From: Roseovarius sp. THAF9
GTDB taxonomy: Bacteria; Pseudomonadota; Alphaproteobacteria; Rhodobacterales; Rhodobacteraceae
Direction: 5' to 3'
Assembly (NCBI RefSeq): GCF_009363715.1
Contig: NZ_CP045407.1
Span: 25,972-89,971, forward strand
Length of the DNA: 64,000 bases
Positions 1-8,079 of this stretch are shown piece by piece. Position numbers and translations under genes: made by a program. Position 1 is the first letter of the stretch. Each line of letters begins with the position of its first letter. The notes below the pieces were generated by a model. That model saw only the letters and a list, made by a program, of their open reading frames with translations, searched no databases and was not told the origin of the DNA.

Positions 1-160
1 GGTCGTCTAGGGGTGGTGTGGCTTTTTTCAATCACAGGACTGTGAGCGGCGCTGAGAAACGGAGCGGGAAAAGACACTGATCCGCATCTATACCAGTCAG
101 CACCTTTGACATCATGCCCATATGAACAAGCAATGCATACGCCATCGGTGCGGCACGCCC

Positions 161-490
161 TTAGTTTGCGTTCAGCACTGCTTCCAGCAAGCCAGGAAAG
201 CGACGGTCAAGCGCATCTCTTCGCAGCGACAGCAGGCGACCTCGCCCCTTGGGGATGTTCTGAATCACACCAGCTTCGCGCAACACTTTGAACAGGTGCG
301 ACTTGGTGGATTTCGCCACTTCCGGGTCCATTAAATTGCAGTTTGCCATTTCGACCGGGCCGTCGCGGAGCTGACGCACGATGTCCAACCGGCCCAGATC
401 GCTGAGTGCGAACAAGACCTGCGTCAGTTGCAGCTCCTGTTCCTGCGGGTGCGCAAGATCGGGGCTGGCAGTGTCGGGTAAGATACTCAT
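161..490 (-). CDS. ArsR-like winged-helix transcriptional regulator
   Basis: Protein of 109 residues with a compact winged-helix pattern: an N-terminal helix (LTQVLFALSDLGRLDIVRQL), then a segment ending KSHLFKVLREAGVIQNIPKG that resembles the recognition helix and wing of ArsR/HxlR-type repressors. No metal-binding cysteine cluster is visible, so the inducer is probably an organic compound. It is divergent from an MFS exporter and probably represses it and itself. The ATG at 490 sits directly against a palindrome at 491-510 and has no Shine-Dalgarno sequence, so a leaderless message is possible. An in-frame start at 571 would add 27 unconserved-looking residues and run through both operators. 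Family call is good; the target is inferred. Confidence 0.75.
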   Translation of the reverse strand: MSILPDTASPDLAHPQEQELQLTQVLFALSDLGRLDIVRQLRDGPVEMANCNLMDPEVAKSTKSHLFKVLREAGVIQNIPKGRGRLLSLRRDALDRRFPGLLEAVLNAN

Positions 491-554
491 GGTTCGAATA
501 TACTTGAACCTTCCGCAGAAAGAAACTAGAGAAAGGTTCGATAAACTTCGAACC
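491..554. promoter_or_regulatory. Two matching operators between the ArsR-like gene and the MFS exporter
   Basis: Two 20-bp palindromes of one pattern lie 24 bp apart. Bases 535-554 read GGTTCGA-N6-TCGAACC with perfect 7-bp arms. Bases 491-510 read GGTTCGAA-N4-TTGAACC-like, with one mismatch. One abuts the regulator start codon and the other lies 24 bp before the exporter start, as expected for a repressor that controls both divergent promoters. Confidence 0.65.
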
Positions 555-577
555 CTTATGAAGGACTGCATTCCAAA

Positions 578-1774
578 ATGACTACGATTGTGATGTCACC
601 CAAGGCTAGAGAGCGCGCTGGTTTCGCAATCGTGCTTACCGGAAGCGCTCTGATGATGGCGAGCGCGAGCGCGCCGTCCCCTTTTTATCCGCTCTTGCAG
701 CAGCAACTTGGTTTTTCGTCTTTGGTCGTGTCGGAGATCTTCGCAATCTACGCAATTGCCCTTCTTGCGACGCTGCTCGTGGCCGGATCAATTTCGGATC
801 ATGTCGGGCGACGCCCTGTACTGTCGATAGGGTTCGTGCTTCTCGCTGTTTCCGCTGCCGGATTCGAACTGTCAGGTTCTGTGCCTGCGTTGTTATTGGC
901 TCGTGTAGTACAGGGCGTAGCATGCGGCCTTCTTTTGTCTACGCTGTCGGCGGCTATTACGGATCTTGAACCCCCTGAATTCAAGGGCATCGCGGCGATC
1001 TGTAATTCAGTCATCCCCCTCGTCGGGCTGGCCTTGGGGGCCTTGGTATCCGGCTTCGCAATGGAGCACCTTACCGAGCCAAAATTTGATATATTCACCG
1101 GGATTGCAGTGGCCAGCCTGGTGTTGGCGCTGGCCACATGGGGCTTGCCCGAAACATCGCCACGGCATGAAGGCTTGTTGCAGGCGCTGAAGCCTCGCGT
1201 TGGCCTCCCGATCGAAGTCAGGGGCACGTTCTGGCGTGGCGCTCCGGCGCTATTCGCGGGCTGGGCCACAGGGGGGCTGTATCTGTCGCTTGGCGCACTC
1301 ATCATCTCACGTGTTTTTGGTATTCAAAATGTGATCGTCCAGGGCTTCGTGGTCGCACTGCTGGCTGGGGTTGGTGCGCTGGCTTGTTTCATTGCGCGCA
1401 ACTACTCTGCGCGTGAGGTCATGTTGTTTGGCACCGCAGCGCTATCAATGGGAACCTTCGCCACTTTGTTTGGCATTCAATACGAAAATCTAGTGCTCTA
1501 CCTTATTGCGCTCGCTATCGTTGGAGCGGGCTTCGGCACCTGCTTTTATGGTTTCATCCGCTCGATTATTCCGCTGGTGCCCGAGGATGTCAGAGGAGAA
1601 ACTTTCGCCGCGCTATTCTGTATCAGCTACTTGGCATTCGGCTTGCCAGTCGTAATTGCCGGACTTTTGGTGCCGGTGTTCGGGATCAAAGTCGTTGTGA
1701 TCTGTTATGGCAGCCTGATCGCCTCACTGGCCGCTCTCGCTGGACTGATGCGCAAATTCGGCCGAACCGACTAG
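578..1774 (+). CDS. MFS-family efflux transporter
   Basis: Inner-membrane protein of 398 residues with about 12 hydrophobic segments. Residues about 68-80 (GSISDHVGRRPVLSIG) carry the loop 2-3 signature of the major facilitator superfamily (GxxxDRxGRR type). Length is normal for a 12-TM drug/metabolite exporter. The gene is divergent from an ArsR-like repressor with paired operators, an arrangement typical of substrate-inducible efflux pumps. The substrate cannot be inferred. The gene appears intact and starts at an ATG just past the second operator. Confidence 0.85.
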   Translation: MTTIVMSPKARERAGFAIVLTGSALMMASASAPSPFYPLLQQQLGFSSLVVSEIFAIYAIALLATLLVAGSISDHVGRRPVLSIGFVLLAVSAAGFELSGSVPALLLARVVQGVACGLLLSTLSAAITDLEPPEFKGIAAICNSVIPLVGLALGALVSGFAMEHLTEPKFDIFTGIAVASLVLALATWGLPETSPRHEGLLQALKPRVGLPIEVRGTFWRGAPALFAGWATGGLYLSLGALIISRVFGIQNVIVQGFVVALLAGVGALACFIARNYSAREVMLFGTAALSMGTFATLFGIQYENLVLYLIALAIVGAGFGTCFYGFIRSIIPLVPEDVRGETFAALFCISYLAFGLPVVIAGLLVPVFGIKVVVICYGSLIASLAALAGLMRKFGRTD

Positions 1775-2186
1775 CCGCGATGGGATTGCCAACTTGTTTG
1801 CGGTGCAATGCTTGGTTAGGCTCTGGACTTCGGTAACAAGGGCGTCCCAGTCAAGCAGTTTTCGCAAGACAATTGATCCGCCATAGCGGTTCCTCTGATA
1901 TTCTTGGTGCCGGTCCTGGCTTCTGTCGCGGCTTTCGGCTGAGATCCTTGGGGTACATGCTTCGGTTCGTGGTCAGCACGGCTGCTGCCAACATGATGCT
2001 GGTTCGATGTAATTCCGATGTGTGTCAATCGGCATGCAATTCTGGCTCTGAATCAATTTCGGTGCAGCTTGGGGGTTCCTTTCTATCAGGACCCTGCAAC
2101 GAGCCGGGCTCTGAGCAGGTCGATGTTCGCCCGGCCGGTTTTGTCAGGTTGTTGGTGCCAGGTCGAGTTTGCGGTGGAGCCCAAAC
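1775..2186. other. Non-coding interval with a putative IS6 terminal end
   Basis: About 410 bases without a convincing gene; the open frames here lack start context and family resemblance. The part nearest the IS6 transposase stop, from about 2137 (GGTTTTGTCAGGTT), has the look of an IS6-family terminal inverted repeat. The matching copy was not found on the other side of the transposase. Confidence 0.3.
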
Positions 2187-2879
2187 TCAGACGGTCAACT
2201 CGGCTGCATAGCCGGCCCACAGCGTGAACGCATCGGACCTGGTATGGTGGTAGGATGTTGCGGACAGACGGTGACGTTTCGGGCGGAACAGACTGGCGGC
2301 CTGGTCATGCACTGACAGGAACTTCTGCGCCTGGCGCGGGGATTTGAACCGCCCCATGATTTTCTCGCGCCGCCTTGTGTGCCGGTGGGACGCCTCACTT
2401 CGGTTGTTCAACCCTTTGTGCTGGCGATGTTCGAGCCCCGGTGCGATCTCCGCCTTGGCCGCCCCGTAGGACCGCAGTTTATCCGTGACAAGGACCCGAG
2501 GCTGACCCCAGCGTTTCATGAGTTTGCGGAGGAAACGCAGCGCCGCAGCCTTGTTGCGGCGCGATTGGACGAGGATATCGAGCACATCTCCATTGGCGTC
2601 CACGGCCCGCCAAAGCCAGTGGCTCCGGCCTTTGATCCGGATCACGACTTCATCAAGATGCCACTTGTCGGCCGGTCGCGGGCGGTCACGCCGGATCTTG
2701 GCGGCGATTTGATGGCCAAACCGGTTCACCCAATCCCGGATCGTCTCGTACGAAACGCAGATGCCGCGTTCGGCCAGGAGGTCCTCGACGTCGCGCAGGC
2801 TCAGGGCAAACCGATGGTAGACCCATACGGCGTAGCCAATGACGCTTCGAGGAAATCGGAAGCCTTTGATCCGGGACAA
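2187..2879 (-). CDS. IS6-family transposase, probably 5'-truncated
   Basis: DDE transposase of about 230 residues of the IS6/IS26 family. The N-terminus (SRIKGFRFPRSVIGYAVWVY) aligns with the conserved IS6 start. Catalytic positions are visible as D in KWHLDEVVI, D in VLVTDKLRSYGAA and E in NNRSEASHRHTR. The only start is a TTG at 2879. The frame stays open upstream but soon runs into a GTAAGCG sequence at 2893 that looks like the left end of the neighbouring IS66 element. The IS6 copy was therefore probably cut by IS66 insertion and may have lost its true start and left inverted repeat. Confidence 0.8.
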   Translation of the reverse strand: MSRIKGFRFPRSVIGYAVWVYHRFALSLRDVEDLLAERGICVSYETIRDWVNRFGHQIAAKIRRDRPRPADKWHLDEVVIRIKGRSHWLWRAVDANGDVLDILVQSRRNKAAALRFLRKLMKRWGQPRVLVTDKLRSYGAAKAEIAPGLEHRQHKGLNNRSEASHRHTRRREKIMGRFKSPRQAQKFLSVHDQAASLFRPKRHRLSATSYHHTRSDAFTLWAGYAAELTV

Positions 2880-2975
2880 ATCTTCGATGTTCGTAAGCGG
2901 GAAGGAGACCCCGTGGGTTAATGGCCACGCTGGTCTGGGGTAAGCTTTTGGCGATGATCTGATCGCCGAGGTTCC

Positions 2976-3347
2976 ATGTCTACGACTAGTTCTACGCCTA
3001 TGCCTGCGACTGGTAGCTTACAGTTGATCGAGGCTGTGACGGAAAGGCTTGACGGTGCGCCGATCAGCGAGCGGCGCCGTTGGTCTGATGAGTTCAAAGA
3101 GAGGGCCGTCGCCGCGGCGCTGGAGCCGGACGTGAATGTTTCAGCGCTGGCCCGCCGTCTTGGGATTTCGCCAGCGCAGCTGTTTGGCTGGCGCAAGGCT
3201 TTCCTGAAGAAGCAGGTGCATGATGTTGCACCCGGCGCACCCGTGCCGATGGTGGAGATTGTGGTGGGCGGTGTCATCATCCGCGTCAGCCCTGACCTCG
3301 ACGAGGCTGCGCTGCGCCGGATCCTACGCGCGGTGCGCGCAGCATGA
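2976..3347 (+). CDS. tnpA: IS66-family TnpA (helix-turn-helix accessory protein)
   Basis: First accessory protein of IS66 elements, 123 residues. Residues about 38-75 (DEFKERAVAAALEPDVNVSALARRLGISPAQLFGWRKAF) form the transposase-8-type helix-turn-helix that ends in the WRK motif. Its stop overlaps the tnpB start by 4 bp (ATGA), the normal coupling in this family. It looks intact, but the element as a whole is truncated. Confidence 0.85.
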   Translation: MSTTSSTPMPATGSLQLIEAVTERLDGAPISERRRWSDEFKERAVAAALEPDVNVSALARRLGISPAQLFGWRKAFLKKQVHDVAPGAPVPMVEIVVGGVIIRVSPDLDEAALRRILRAVRAA

Positions 3348-3688
3348 TCTCCTCCGGTGTGAAGGTCTTTCTGGCCAGCCATCCGGTAGACTTCCGTAAA
3401 GGTCCAGATAGCCTGCTGTCGTTGGTGCGCGATGCTGGCCAAGACCCGTTCAGCGGTGCGCTCTATGTGTTCCGTGCGAAACGCGCCGACCGGGTCAAAA
3501 TCGTCTGGTGGGACGGCAGCGGTGTCTGCCTTTATGCGAAGCGCCTCGAGAAATTCGCGTTCTGCTGGCCGCGTATTGGGCATGTCCGGGTCCAGCTCAA
3601 CCACGCCCAGCTTATGGCGCTTGTGGATGGTCTGGATTGGAAGCGGGTGCGTCCCATGGTGGTGAGAGCGCCTGTATTTGCTGGATAA
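3344..3688 (+). CDS. tnpB: IS66-family TnpB
   Basis: IS66 Orf2-like protein of 114 residues. The start (MISSGVKVFLASHPVDFRKG) and the centre (DGSGVCLYAKRLEKF) are hallmarks of the family, which is essential for IS66 transposition but has no assigned catalytic role. Length is normal. It overlaps tnpA by 4 bp and precedes tnpC by about 30 bp. Confidence 0.9.
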   Translation: MISSGVKVFLASHPVDFRKGPDSLLSLVRDAGQDPFSGALYVFRAKRADRVKIVWWDGSGVCLYAKRLEKFAFCWPRIGHVRVQLNHAQLMALVDGLDWKRVRPMVVRAPVFAG

Positions 3689-3719
3689 TCCGACTGCGGC
3701 AAAGTGAATCAACAGCCCC

Positions 3720-5066
3720 TTGAGCGCGGATACCCTGCGTAATGCCCAGCCAGAATGTGCTATCTTCGCCCCCATAAGCGCCGACGATCTTTCCCTTCCT
3801 GATGACATGGACCAGCTGAAGTCCATGGTCCGCGCCATGGCGGCGCAGGCGTCGCGCGCTGACGCATTGGAGCGTGAGATCAAGACGCTCAAGGCCCGCA
3901 ATGCGGATGCCGACGAGCGGATCAAGCGGCTGATGCAGATCTTGAAGGCTTACGACCGGGCGCGGTTCGGACGACGCTCCGAGAAGCTTGGTTCTGCCGC
4001 CGCGGATGATGAGGGTGCGCAGCAGGCTTTCCTTTTTGAGGAGATCGAAACGGGTATCTCGGCGCTGCGGGCGCAGGTTGGCACAGGCCAGGCTTCACAG
4101 CAGAAGCGGGCGTCTCGGCCACGCAAAGGCTTTCCGCCGCATCTGGAGCGCGTTGAAGTGGTGATCGAGCCTGAGGATCTGCCGGAACATGCTGGCAAGC
4201 AGAAGGTGCTGATCGGCGAAGATACCTCCGAACGGCTGGATGTGATCCCGGCGAAGTTCCGGGTGATCGTCACGCGCCGCCCCAAATACGCGTTCAAAGG
4301 CTGGGACGGCGTCATTCAGGCTTTGGCCCCAGCGCATATCATCAAGAGTGGACTGCCGACGGAGGCGTTGCTGGCGCAGATCGCGGTCTCGAAATACGCC
4401 GACGGCCTGCCGCTCTATCGTCAGGAGGGGATCTATGCCCGTGATGGCGTGGAGCTAGACCGACGGCTGATGGCGCAGTGGATGGGCCGGACAGGCTTCG
4501 AACTGGATATGCTCGCGGACCATGTTCTGGGCGAGATCCTGAAAGGGGACAGGGTCTTCGCGGATGAGACCAGCCTGCCCACTCTCGCGCCCGGCACCGG
4601 CAGCACGAAGAAAGCCTGGCTCTGGGCTTATGCCCGTGATGACAGCACCTTCGGTGGAAGTGGTCCGCCCATGGTGGCCTATCGCTTTGAGGAAAGCCGG
4701 TCCGGTGACTGTGTGCGGCGGCATCTCGCAGGCTATCGCGGTATCCTGCAGGTGGACGGCTATGCCGCCTACAACAAGCTCGCGCGCAAGGGCGCAGGCA
4801 ACGATGTTCCGCTGTTGGCTGGATGCTGGGCCCACAGCCGACGGCGGTTCTATGAACTTCATGCCGCCGGAGACAGCCGGGTCGCCACCACCACGGTCGA
4901 GCGCATGGCCGATCTCTGGAAGCTTGAGGCAGAAGTGCGAGGCCAAAGCCCTGAAGCCCGCGCTGTCGCACGGCAGGCTGTCTCGGCACCGATCGTCACG
5001 GAGCTGTTCACACTCTGGGAGCAGACCCTGCCGCGTATCTCGGGCAAGTCGAAGCTATCCCCCTGA
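3720..5066 (+). pseudogene. tnpC: IS66-family DDE transposase TnpC, C-terminally truncated
   Basis: 448 residues of IS66 TnpC remain of the usual 510-540. Present are the N-terminal leucine-zipper-like coiled coil (about 25-70), the zinc-finger/HTH region and two catalytic aspartates (in VFADETSLP and LQVDGYAAY). The protein ends in SGKSKLSP, just where the segment carrying the third catalytic residue (the conserved DNNAxE region) would begin, so the enzyme should be dead. The start is a TTG; an internal ATG about 30 codons in is also possible. IS110-type sequence follows at once. Confidence 0.8.
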
Positions 5067-5154
5067 AACTGGGGATCGTGAATCATGACACCAAGACAAG
5101 CTCAATCAGATAATGGGTCCTGACCCTTCTGTATTTTGCATCTGCTAAACTGAT

Positions 5155-5188
5155 CCCATCACTGACCCTGGCCAGGGTCAGTGATGGG
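5155..5188. repeat. Perfect 34-bp palindrome upstream of the IS110 transposase
   Basis: Each 17-base arm is the exact reverse complement of the other with no loop, centred between 5171 and 5172 (core ACCCTGGCCAGGGT). It lies in the roughly 250-bp non-coding stretch between the broken IS66 gene and the IS110 transposase, together with further TGACCC repeats at 5121 and 5201. It could be part of the IS110 left end or its non-coding RNA, or a binding site. Confidence 0.7.
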
Positions 5189-5314
5189 GTGGTGCGCGAC
5201 GTCTGACCCTTGTGGCTTGACCACGTTATCTAGCGTGTCGGCACCGCCTCTCTTCATTGTCTCGAACAGTTGATTGCGGCCTTTCAAAGGACCGCGCACC
5301 AGAAGGAAGAGAGT

Positions 5315-6273
5315 ATGGACAACCTAACACATGGCCGCATTATCGGCATAGATGTCAGCCGCGATTGGCTGGATCTTCATTGCCTACCCGATGATGTTCG
5401 ATGCAGAACACCCAATGATCCGAAGGGCACGCAGCCGTCGCAGATCTTGCCCGCGACCGTGATGCCGTCGTCTGTTTCGAGTCGACCGGTGGCCACGAAT
5501 GGCAGCTTTGGGCTGCGCTTGAGGCAGAGGACGTCATCGCCCGACAAGTGGCGCCCGCTCAAGTGAAGGCATTCGCACGAAGCCGTGGCACGCGCGCAAA
5601 GACCGACCGGATCGACGCGGAGCTTATTGCCCGCTTCTTTGCTTTTCGACCCGAAGCAGGTCGTCGCCTTCCAGCAGAAAAGTTTCGCGACCTGAGAGCT
5701 TTAACCTCAAAACGAACGCAGCTGGTCGAGATGCGCAAACGACTGCTCGCCCAGGTCAGGGCGCAGCAGAAACTGGGCACCGCCGCCCTGTTCGAAGACA
5801 TCGACGCCGAACTGAAAGCTAGGTTAGACAGCCTGATAAAATGCCTCGAAGAGCGCATCGCGGTGACCATATCGGACAACAATGCTCTCGCAGAGACTGC
5901 CACAATCCTGCGCTCCATTCCGGGGATCGGTCCGGTGGCAAGCACAACGCTCATCGCGGAAATGCCTGAACTCGGTGCCATTACAGGCGAAGAGGCCGCA
6001 GCCCTCGTCGGGTTAGCCCCCGTGGCGCATGACAGCGGAACCCTTCGCGGCAAACGAGCTATTGCGGGTGGACGCCGTGCCCTGAGGCACGTGATGTTCC
6101 AGGCGGCCTTGGTGGCATCGCATCACAACCCGACCATGAAAGCTTTCGCAGACCGCCTGCGAAAAGCCGGAAAACCACACAAGGTCATCATAACCGCTGT
6201 CGCTCGGAAACTGGTCAATCTTGCTAACGCCTTATGCAAGAGTCGTCAGAAATGGGCTCCTTTGGCTCCCTAA
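5315..6273 (+). pseudogene. IS110-family transposase with an internal frameshift
   Basis: The start MDNLTHGRIIGIDVSRDWLD (ATG at 5315 after an AAGGAAGAGAG ribosome site) is the DEDD recombinase N-terminus. It breaks near 5420-5430 and continues one frame over (HAAVADLARDRDAVVCFEST...). The second part has the acidic motifs (CFESTGG, KTDRIDAELIARFF), the helix-hairpin-helix SIPGIGPVASTTL and the C-terminal Tnp_20 serine region (APVAHDSGTLRGKRAI). One missing or extra base restores a protein of about 319 residues. Either the copy is dead or there is a sequencing error; no slippery run supports programmed frameshifting. Confidence 0.8.
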
Positions 6274-6290
6274 GAGCTACAGTTGCTAGC

Positions 6291-6352
6291 CCTCGGCCAG
6301 CGAAATATCGGTGTCCGAAGGATGCCGCATATTTCGGACGCGGACGCCGAGG
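6291..6352. repeat. Nested hairpin region just downstream of the IS110 transposase
   Basis: Outer arms CCTCGGC (6291-6297) and GCCGAGG (6346-6352) enclose inner arms CGAAATAT (6301-6308) and ATATTTCG (6329-6336); CGGTGTCCG and CGGACGCCG offer an alternative pairing. There is no T-run, so it is not a typical terminator. It may belong to the element's right end or be a structured RNA. The following 340 bases to 6690 show no gene. Confidence 0.5.
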
Positions 6353-6692
6353 CGGATAGTCAGGCTGAATAGGTCGCTGACGCGGCTTCGATCCTTCTGT
6401 TCAGTGACAACGTGCATCGCGCGAACCCGAGTCGGAACCGAATGTCCGCAGGGAGAGCTGGCAGCCCGCTGAGCGAGGCCAGCGCACCCCTTCTCTCATT
6501 CGAGCAACCCGCGCTTGGGTCGTCTTGGCGAAGCTGCCAGGGCGCCGAATTCACCCTTTGCCGCGAGGGTGGAAGCCGCAGATGAACGACATGCGTCCGG
6601 GGGCAACGTCTCGCGTGTGGGTCATCGCCGCGCGCCTTTCCGTCGACCTGTTGGCCTTAGAGATCGCTAGCCCGGGGTCGAGCGGTCGGCAA

Positions 6693-6768
6693 CGCCGGGG
6701 GCAGGTTTCTGGACGGCTGACGCCTTGAGCGCTGATGGGCATCGCTCACAACAAACCTGCCCCCGGCG
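6693..6768. repeat. 16-bp perfect inverted repeat around a 44-bp spacer
   Basis: Arms CGCCGGGGGCAGGTTT (6693-6708) and its exact complement (6753-6768) flank a spacer that itself contains the near-palindrome TGAGCG...CGCTCA. It lies 100 bp before a small gene and 640 bp before the mobilisation operon. It may be a transfer-origin accessory structure, a leader hairpin or an element end; nothing decides between these. Confidence 0.5.
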
Positions 6769-6868
6769 TGCTCCATTTCATTCCGCCCCGTGCCGGGTGC
6801 AGCCCGCTCTCATGCCCCCGGTCTTTTCCACGATCCGTCCAACGACGATCAACGGAAAGGATCACACC

Positions 6869-7045
6869 ATGACATTCGAACAAACCATCGACCTCGCCGA
6901 ACTGCAAGCCGACATGGCCTTCGAGGCCTACCTCGCGGCCTTCGATGAAGACTCCCATCCCGAGACCCTCGACGGCCTCGAGACCGAGGCGCTGATCGCC
7001 CGCAGCCGCTACGACGATCTGCGCAATCAGGGACTGGGTCACTGA
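6869..7045 (+). CDS. Small conserved-looking acidic protein, unknown function
   Basis: 58 residues starting MTFEQTIDLAELQADMAF, rich in Asp, Glu and Ala and predicted helical, with no recognised domain. The ATG at 6869 follows an AACGGAAAGGATC ribosome site. The upstream extension of this frame reads like non-coding sequence. Two hairpins follow its stop. It sits just upstream of the transfer-origin region and the mobilisation genes, so a transfer or plasmid-maintenance role is possible but unproven. Confidence 0.5.
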   Translation: MTFEQTIDLAELQADMAFEAYLAAFDEDSHPETLDGLETEALIARSRYDDLRNQGLGH

Positions 7046-7082
7046 CCCAGACACCCCTGCGGGTCTTCGGATCCGCAGGGGT
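7034..7082 (+). terminator. Tandem hairpins after the 58-residue gene
   Basis: CTGGGTC-ACT-GACCCAG (7034-7050) spans the stop codon. It is followed by a 10-bp perfect stem (ACCCCTGCGG at 7053-7062, complement at 7073-7082). No clear T-run follows, so termination is likely but not certain. Confidence 0.45.
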
Positions 7083-7404
7083 CTGACGCCGTCTATCAAG
7101 AGCTTCGTGCCGCCCTCAGAGGGTATGACCCGCGTCATCCCGCGCGGGGCAGTTTTCGTGTTCGTCGCGCCCGATCCGTGACCGGTTCGGGCATTCAGTT
7201 TGCCTCTCGTCGCGTGCTGTTTGAGCGCAAATTTCGTTAGCTTTTTTGACCTGCTTGTCCTGCATCGATGAGGGCGGGACCCGTCCCATGTCGCGCCGCG
7301 ACGCGGGGTCTTGACGGCGGCCAATGCCTGCAAAAATACACGACACGCAAAACGTAATATTGCGCAATGTGATGTATTGAAGTATAAGCGAAGGAGAGAA
7401 GGAA

Positions 7405-7430
7405 GACGTTGGCAGGATATGGCCAATGTT
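7405..7430. other. oriT: Candidate origin of transfer (nic region) of the VirD2/MOBP type
   Basis: The plus strand at 7410-7422 reads TGGCAGGATATGG. Its complement contains TATCCTGCCA, matching the YATCCTG-Y nic core used by IncP-type and VirD2 relaxases and the T-DNA border core TGGCAGGATATAT. The core is bracketed by TTGGC (7409-7413) and GCCAA (7422-7426), so it can be shown in a small hairpin. It lies in the non-coding stretch (7083-7458) directly before the MobC-like and VirD2 genes, where such origins usually are. The upstream DNA is AT-richer and holds the palindrome ATTGCGCAAT at 7359-7368. Nicking is inferred from similarity and position. Confidence 0.65.
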
Positions 7431-7458
7431 TGCACATTTTGTCCGAGGGGTCCCACCC

Positions 7459-8079
7459 GTGCCGAGACCAGCGAAAAACCTGAAGCTTGAAGAGCGCATC
7501 GAAGTCGCGCGGCGCTTTGCGGCTGGCGAGAGCGCGAAGGAGCTGGCGGCGGCGTTTGGCATCTCGCCGCGCCATGTGAACCGGCTCGCAAAAGAGGAGG
7601 CGGGCGAGGGGCTCGCGGTGCGCGATCCGAGCGAGACAGTGGCCTTCCGGGCCAGCCGATCCGAGCTAGACGCCTTCGATGCCGAGTGGCGCGAACGGGG
7701 TTTTGCCAACCGGTCCCAGGCGCTCAATGCGGTGCTGCGCGGACAATGCGGATTTCTCGATGTACCCCGTGATCTGGTCTCGGAATTCTGCGGCGCATGG
7801 CGTCAGGCGAAGGATGTGAGCGACGCTGGATTGGTGCTCGCCAAGGCGGTCCATCGCGGTCGACTGGAGGTCTCGGAGGCGGACCGCGCGGTACTGATCG
7901 AACTGCTCGATTTGGCGCAGTCCATGAGCCGTGAGATGGGCCGGATGAAAGATGCGGCGCAAGCGCTGCGTCATCAGGAGTGGCCGCAAAAGGAAGAAGG
8001 GCAGGGGGCGGATGACGCGGTTCTGGAGGATGGCCCGCGCACGATCGAGCGCGGATTGAGGCTCGTCAGGAATGGCTGA
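7459..8079 (+). CDS. MobC-like relaxosome accessory / DNA-binding protein
   Basis: 206 residues from a GTG at 7459, preceded by GAGGGG at good spacing. An ATG at 7426 would extend into the candidate oriT. Residues about 8-45 form a helix-turn-helix (ERIEVARRFAAGESAKELAAAFGISPRHVNRLAKEE). The middle (TVAFRASRSELDAFDAEWRERGFANRSQALNAVLR) resembles a ribbon-helix-helix, as in MobC/TraJ-type accessory proteins. The C-terminus is helical. It overlaps the relaxase start by 8 bp, so the two are translationally coupled. It probably binds oriT and recruits the relaxase; that role is inferred from context. Confidence 0.65.
   Translation: MPRPAKNLKLEERIEVARRFAAGESAKELAAAFGISPRHVNRLAKEEAGEGLAVRDPSETVAFRASRSELDAFDAEWRERGFANRSQALNAVLRGQCGFLDVPRDLVSEFCGAWRQAKDVSDAGLVLAKAVHRGRLEVSEADRAVLIELLDLAQSMSREMGRMKDAAQALRHQEWPQKEEGQGADDAVLEDGPRTIERGLRLVRNG

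Larger units (their letters stand above)
2893..5062 (+). mobile_element. IS66-family element, right end missing
   Basis: A GTAAGCG end motif at 2893 followed by the usual IS66 gene order (small HTH protein, TnpB, long DDE transposase) marks the left side. The right inverted repeat and the last part of the transposase are absent: IS66 coding sequence stops at about 5060 and IS110-type sequence follows. The element is therefore a remnant and probably immobile on its own. Confidence 0.7.

Noticed and set aside
32..45. TCACAG-GA-CTGTGA hairpin at the window start
   Set aside because: Short, with no T-run on the correct side of either strand and no gene context inside the window.
5155..5188. 34-bp palindrome as a transcription terminator
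   Set aside because: It is a perfect palindrome with no loop and no T-run on either side.
5420..5430. Programmed frameshift in the IS110 transposase
   Set aside because: No slippery heptamer or stimulatory structure at the break; a simple indel or sequencing error is more likely.
6360..6742. Small frames on both strands after the IS110 element
   Set aside because: No ribosome sites, no resemblance to known families, and they overlap each other and the inverted repeat.
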